Below, piece by piece: positions 59,549-64,000 of a DNA stretch of 64,000 nt (within the stretch, counting starts at the first letter, position 1; the number at the start of each line of letters is the position of its first letter). The position numbers and the translations under genes are program-made. This DNA comes from Takifugu bimaculatus (taxonomy: Eukaryota > Chordata > Actinopteri > Tetraodontiformes > Tetraodontidae): NCBI GenBank assembly GCA_004026145.2, contig CP034987.1, positions 793,210 through 857,209 on the forward strand. The letters are read 5' to 3'. Under the pieces are notes generated by a model. The model made no database searches and was not told where the DNA came from. It saw only the letters and a program-made list of their open reading frames with translations.

Positions 59549-60210
59549 GGGGCGCTGTCACCCCCTCGTGATGGACTTGAGGTACTGACGCTTCAACTTT
59601 AAACCACAATTTACCACAATTAAACCGTCATCATTCGTGAAAACACGATTCTATTGGGAAAATATGGTGAGGTCAGCTCCTCCAAATTTGATGGACCTGG
59701 ACCATGTAGATCAGGAGAACCTTTATCAATTAAATCAATCAATGTTTATTTATATAGCATCTGTTACAATCAAAATTGTTTCTTTTTACGAAATCATTTC
59801 AGGATTTTATAGTCAACCAATAAAGAAAATCAATTATAGAAGTATGATCTATCTTACTTGATTCTGTTAAGAGCTAAAGTAATTTGAATCAGTTGGAGAC
59901 TTTTCAAATTATGTGGCCATCCAGATAACAATTTACAATTACAATAGGGTCCTCACAATGACTTTGTCCATACTTTATTCCCTATAATCCATCCTAGAAA
60001 TAAAAAAAAAAATGCATAGACTAATTTTTAAAAATTTTATTCTGAAGAATTATACAAATAGGTCAGTCACTGTGTGGCCCAGAGATGCTGCCTCTGTTCT
60101 GCATGCCTGCTTTGAGTAAACAGACTAGCATGTATTCAGGGAGGCAAAAACATATGGAGGTGAGGACTTTGAGGAGTATACCATTTCTATCTTTGCTAAT
60201 GATGTCAGGA

Positions 60211-60211
<1 letters not shown>

Positions 60212-60247
<36 letters not shown>
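60212..60247. repeat. (AT)n microsatellite
   Basis: About 18 AT dinucleotides in unique sequence just right of the duplicated block. Confidence 0.95.
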
Positions 60248-60248
<1 letters not shown>

Positions 60249-60289
60249 CCCTATATTTACTTACCCCAATGACTAGCAATGGCTGAATG

Positions 60290-62195
60290 CAGAGGTGAGA
60301 GCTCTTCTGAAGGTTCCAGATGTTACGATCATGGCAGGAGAGGAAGTAGCACTTAGGACGGCAAAGATGGCTCTAGCAGCTGGTATCAAGAGGGCCAAAG
60401 CCAAATATGGTAAGAGAATCCAGGATCACGTCACACATCCAATAACCATAAGAGCATAAGGAACAGCATCATGTGCTTCAATGATCACCATTCCCCATCT
60501 CCCCCCGTAACACCTCCGGCACCGGCAGCTCTCTCCTCACACCACGCCACCTCCCTCCACCCCCTGCCAGATCGACCCTCACAGTCCAACCCCCGTCCTC
60601 ACCCACCAGGAGTCACACCTCGCCTCTCCATTACAGCTGATCAGGTGAGGAAGGAGCTGAGGAGGACCAAGACAAGGAAAGCTACTGGCCCTGATGGCAT
60701 CAACTCCAGACTACTCAAGGACTGTGCAGATCAGCTCTGTGGAGTACTCCTGCACATCTTCAACCTGAGCCTCAGTCTGGAGAGAGTTCCACTACTGTGG
60801 AAAACATCATGTGTGGTTCCGGTTCCTAAGAATGCGCACACCAGGGAGCCCAACCACTTCAGGCCAGAGGCTTTAACCTCTCAGCTGATAAAGACCATGG
60901 AGAGGATTGTTCTCACCCACCTCCGACAGCTGGTGGACAGCAAGATGGACCCTCTACAGTTTGCTTATCGACCGTGCATTGGTGTGGATGACGCTGTCAT
61001 CTACCTGCTGAACCGGTCACGCTCACACCTTGAGAGCACCGGGAGCACTGTGAGAGTCATGTTCTTTGACTTCTCCAGTGCCTTCATCACAATCCAGCCA
61101 TCATTGCTGAGAGGGAGGATGGAGGGAGCCGGAGTCGACTGTCACCTGGCTGCCTGGACCACCGACTACCTCACCAACAGACTACAGTACGTGAGGCTTT
61201 GCGACTGTGAGTCCCACGTGGTAGTCTGCAGCACGGGGGCCCCGCAGGGTACAGTTCTCTCTCCCTTCCTCTTCACTCTCTACACATCGGACTCCAGCCA
61301 CAACTCGGACAGCTGCCACCTCCAGAAGTTCTCCGACGATACAGCCATCGTTGGACGTGTGTCTGAGGGGAACGAACTGGAATACAGGGAGGTCACATTG
61401 CACCCGTGAACATCCAGGGTTCGGACATTGAGATCGTAGAGGAGTACAAATACCTGGGTGTTCATCTCAACAATAAACTGGACTGGACTCATAACACAGA
61501 TGCCCTGTACAAGAAGGGCCAAAGTCGTCTTCATCTGTTGAGGAGACTGAGGTCCTTTGGAGTGTGCAGGTCACTGCTTAGGACTGTGGTGGCATCGGTG
61601 ATCTTCTACGCTGTGGTCTGCTGGAGCTGTGGAAGCTCAGAGAGGGACAGGAAGAGACTCAACAAGCTGGTCAGACGGGCTGGCTCAGTCCTGGACTGCT
61701 CTCTGGACTCCATTGAGGAGGTGGGTGAGAGGAGGATGTTGGCCAAGCTGACATCAATTATGGACACCCCCTCTCACCCCCTACACGAGACTGTGGGGGC
61801 CTTAAGCAGCTCCTTCAGCAGCAGACTGTTACACCCACGGTGTAAAGGGAACGTTACCGCAGGTCATTCATCCCAACTGCCGTCAGATTGTTCAACATGC
61901 ACAACACTTAATTGTAGCACCAATAACCCAGGGTTGGCATATTTGCACTAACTAATCATCCTACCTCTGGTATGTCTTATTTGCACATCTCATTTGCACC
62001 TTATTTTTTTTTGTCTTCACACTGTCCGACACTCCTCCTGTACATATTTGTTTTATAATTTCTGTATATAATGTACATAACATAAGAGTCTTTTCTTTTT
62101 CTTTTAGTACTTTTCTGTATTGTACACCACGGGCTACCGATTTAACGTGCAATTTCCCCGATGTGGGATCAATAAAGTCTTTTATCCTTATCCTT
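60290..62195 (+). mobile_element. L2-like LINE, internally deleted
   Basis: It starts with a linker piece ('VALRTAKMALAAGIKRAKAK') and then jumps to RT: 'RKATGPDGINSRLLKDCADQ', 'MFFDFSSAFITIQPS', 'GAPQGTVLSPFLFTLYT', 'QKFSDDTAIVGRV'. A deletion of about 30 codons follows 'ELEYREV', after which the frame resumes (61406-61951) with 'EYKYLGVHLNNKLDW'. The 3' end 'ggatcaataaagtcttttat' with a short TTATCC tail closes it. It belongs to the same general family as the element in ndufb9 intron 1 but is clearly a separate, diverged subfamily copy. No target duplication was resolved. Confidence 0.85.
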
Positions 62196-63110
62196 ATTAA
62201 TGCCAGAGATGTGCAATGCCCCTTGGATTCAATTCTCTATGCCCATTTGTAAACTTCTCAACTAACTTCAACACCATTTTGCTACACATTAAGTGCATTT
62301 ACATTTCACCAGACATCTCTGTATTATGGACACTTTCCAGCTTCTTTCTGTTATAGGCAGATATGAAATTGAAGTGGAATAGAGGTTCAAGAATACACCA
62401 AGCATTTCTTCAGAAGGAAACTTTGCCCCACATTGCTCTATTGAAGGCCAGCATTGGTTTCATGCAGGCAGTCATGAACTTGAAGTATGCTGCAGCTACC
62501 AGAAGGCACCCAACACCTCTGTTGCCTGATACCATTCCTAGCATTCTATTTCAGGCAAATGACAAACTAAATTGGAATAGAACTCTAATGCAGGCATGAA
62601 ACCGAACCACAGTGGAGCTTTGCTATATTGCAGGTAGGCAATTCAGATCCGGAGAAGGCAAACAACTTTCTGGACCTTGAGTGTCCTTGAGTTTCATATC
62701 TACCAGCAATAAAGCAATGCTTTGCTGGGTATCAGGCTACAGGTATGTTTGGTGGCTTCCTGGGTCTTCAGTAAGCTTCAGTTTCACGCCTTCCTTTAAA
62801 ATATATTTATTACTTATTATATCTGTACTTGCTGCTCCTTTTGCACTGGTTACATGCAAAACTGCATTTTGTTGCTATGCACCTGAACATAAGCTATAAC
62901 GATATGCAATCTAATGGATAAATTCTTGGAAAAGGTATGACATTATGGAGATGTCAGGTTGTTTCATGGAACTCCATCCCAATCCTGCATCTCATTAAAG
63001 TGACGCTTGCCTTAGCAATTGGCACCAGAAAAAAGGTCTGTGCCTAAACAGGACTCCAATATGCTTCTGTTTTATGCATGACTGAAATGGAGAAATGATG
63101 GGTATGACAT
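62196..63110. other. Unassigned region
   Basis: No exon or transposon ends recognised. Short open frames (62363-62599, 62681-62899) have no family resemblance. Confidence 0.4.
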
Positions 63111-63466
63111 TGTTAGGAACAGTTTTACCAGGACCCGAAAGCAGGCAGCACACAGCGGAGGGTGGTGTCCGAAGGTTAACAGGTATGATCCACAAGAGGT
63201 GTCGAGACCTCGACGGAATCCAAAAAAACAGTCCACAAGGAAAACTAACCACAATAGTCAAAATCACAAGAAGTCAGGGTTTCGCAAAAGGGAAAAAACA
63301 CTCCAACGCTGGCAACCGGGAGTTCGGACTATAAATCGGGGGCTAGATTGCTGATAGCCTGCAGGTGCGTCTGCCTGCGGCTCCAGCTGCAGCAGGAGAA
63401 TGGCTCCACTACGCCCCCTGCAGGAAGAAACTAGCAACAAAGCTCCCAGAAGCAGGGAACCCAACA
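63111..63466 (-). repeat. 3' LTR of the Ty3/gypsy element
   Basis: The ends are TGTTAGGAAC...GAACCCAACA on the plus strand (TGTT/AACA inverted termini), directly abutting the polypurine tract at 63467. The other LTR would lie beyond the window. Confidence 0.8.
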
Positions 63467-63689
63467 TTACCCTCCCCTCAACGGGCGCCTCCGGGCGACC
63501 TTCCGGGCTTGTCTGGGTGGGTGCAGTAGAAGTCTCGGAGGAGGCTGTTGTCCAGGATGAACCGGCGGAGAACCCGTGATTGCTCCTCTGGACCGTACCC
63601 CTCCCAATCGACCAGGTACTGGAAACCCCGACCTCGTTGGCGGACATCCAGCATGCTCCGGACAGTATAGGCTGGCCCCCCATACACAA

Positions 63690-63962
63690 TCCACTCACTC
63701 ACTCACTCACTACCGCTTGTTCCTCCACTGAGGGTCGCAGGGGGACTGGAGCCTATCCCAGCACAATGGGCGGAGGCAGGGTACACCCTGGACTGGACGC
63801 CAGTCAATCGCAGGGCTAACACATATAGACAAACAACCATTCTCTCTCGCAGCCACGCAGGCACAGGGAGAACATGCAAACTCCACACAGAAAGTCGATC
63901 GAACCCAGGGCCTTCTTGCTGTGAGGCAACAGTGCTAACCACCACACCACCGTGCCGCCCTT
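63690..63962 (+). mobile_element. Common teleost interspersed repeat inserted in the Ty3/gypsy element
   Basis: It contains 'ggagcctatcccagc', 'aacatgcaaactccacacag' and 'cttgctgtgaggcaacagtg', words of a very abundant fish repeat, beginning with a CACT microsatellite. Identical 8-mers atacacaa flank it (63682-63689 and 63963-63970), consistent with a target duplication. The superfamily is not assigned. Confidence 0.6.
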
Positions 63963-64000
63963 ATACACAAACGTTAGGTTCAAACGTCCTGAAACACGAG

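Larger units (their letters stand above)
42527..60112 (+). repeat. 17.6-kb direct repeat, copy 2
   Basis: Near-identical to 24860-42426. It begins inside the last gnb3 exon (the base after the gap corresponds to 24860) and ends where copy 1 breaks off at its gap edge ('tctgttctgcat'), after which unique sequence follows. It contains gnb3 (missing the last codons) and an intact ndufb9. Confidence 0.95.
63111..64000 (-). mobile_element. Ty3/gypsy chromodomain retrotransposon, 3' end
   Basis: On the minus strand, pol ends with a chromodomain ('YGGPAYTVRSMLDVRQRGRG', 'FQYLVDWEGYGPEEQSRV', about 63690-63580), the C-terminus of a chromovirus-type integrase. After this come a polypurine tract (rc of 'ttaccctcccctcaa' at 63467-63481) and a 356-bp LTR. 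A foreign repeat (63690-63962) interrupts pol just before the chromodomain, and the element continues past the right edge of the window. Confidence 0.85.

Overview
This window is vertebrate nuclear DNA, almost certainly from a ray-finned fish. The evidence is intron-containing genes with GT-AG junctions and family-typical exon phases, AT-rich introns, and a teleost repeat set: Rex3-like and L2-like LINEs, a Penelope-like element, a chromodomain Ty3/gypsy element, an RLE-type non-LTR element, pogo/Tigger-like and hAT elements. It is not prokaryotic; no operons, CRISPR arrays or tRNA/rRNA genes were seen.

Layout. 1-5189: repeat-rich upstream region (LINE-1/Tx1 remnant, two probable solo LTRs, hAT end, SINE head). 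5190-21387 (+): neuron-type enolase (eno2), 12 coding exons, 434 codons. 24849-34240 (-): G-protein beta subunit gene (gnb3-type), tail to tail with eno2. 36858-41792 (-): ndufb9, a mitochondrial complex I subunit, with a 5'-truncated L2-like LINE in intron 1. 42427-42526: a run of exactly 100 N. 42527-60112: a near-identical direct repeat of 24860-42426, so gnb3 and ndufb9 appear twice. 60113-64000: an AT microsatellite, another L2-like LINE and the 3' end of a Ty3/gypsy element.

The main structural point is the 17.6-kb direct repeat across the gap. The two copies share every transposon insertion and differ mostly by single-base indels, so an uncollapsed assembly duplicate is more likely than a real tandem duplication. 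Neither copy carries two complete genes: gnb3 is complete only in copy 1, and ndufb9 has an open frame only in copy 2.

The genes belong to unrelated pathways: glycolysis (eno2), G-protein signalling in photoreceptors and elsewhere (gnb3), and respiration (ndufb9). The eno2/gnb3 linkage matches the human 12p13 neighbourhood as I recall it. Two exon-structure changes stand out: eno2 has an extra intron splitting the usual 223-nt exon into 92+131, and gnb3 has a fused 146-nt exon where mammals have 39+107. I found no clearly new biological system. The most unusual mobile-element structures are a multi-level nested insertion in eno2 intron 10 and an RLE non-LTR element flanked by about 250-bp direct repeats of its own 3' end.
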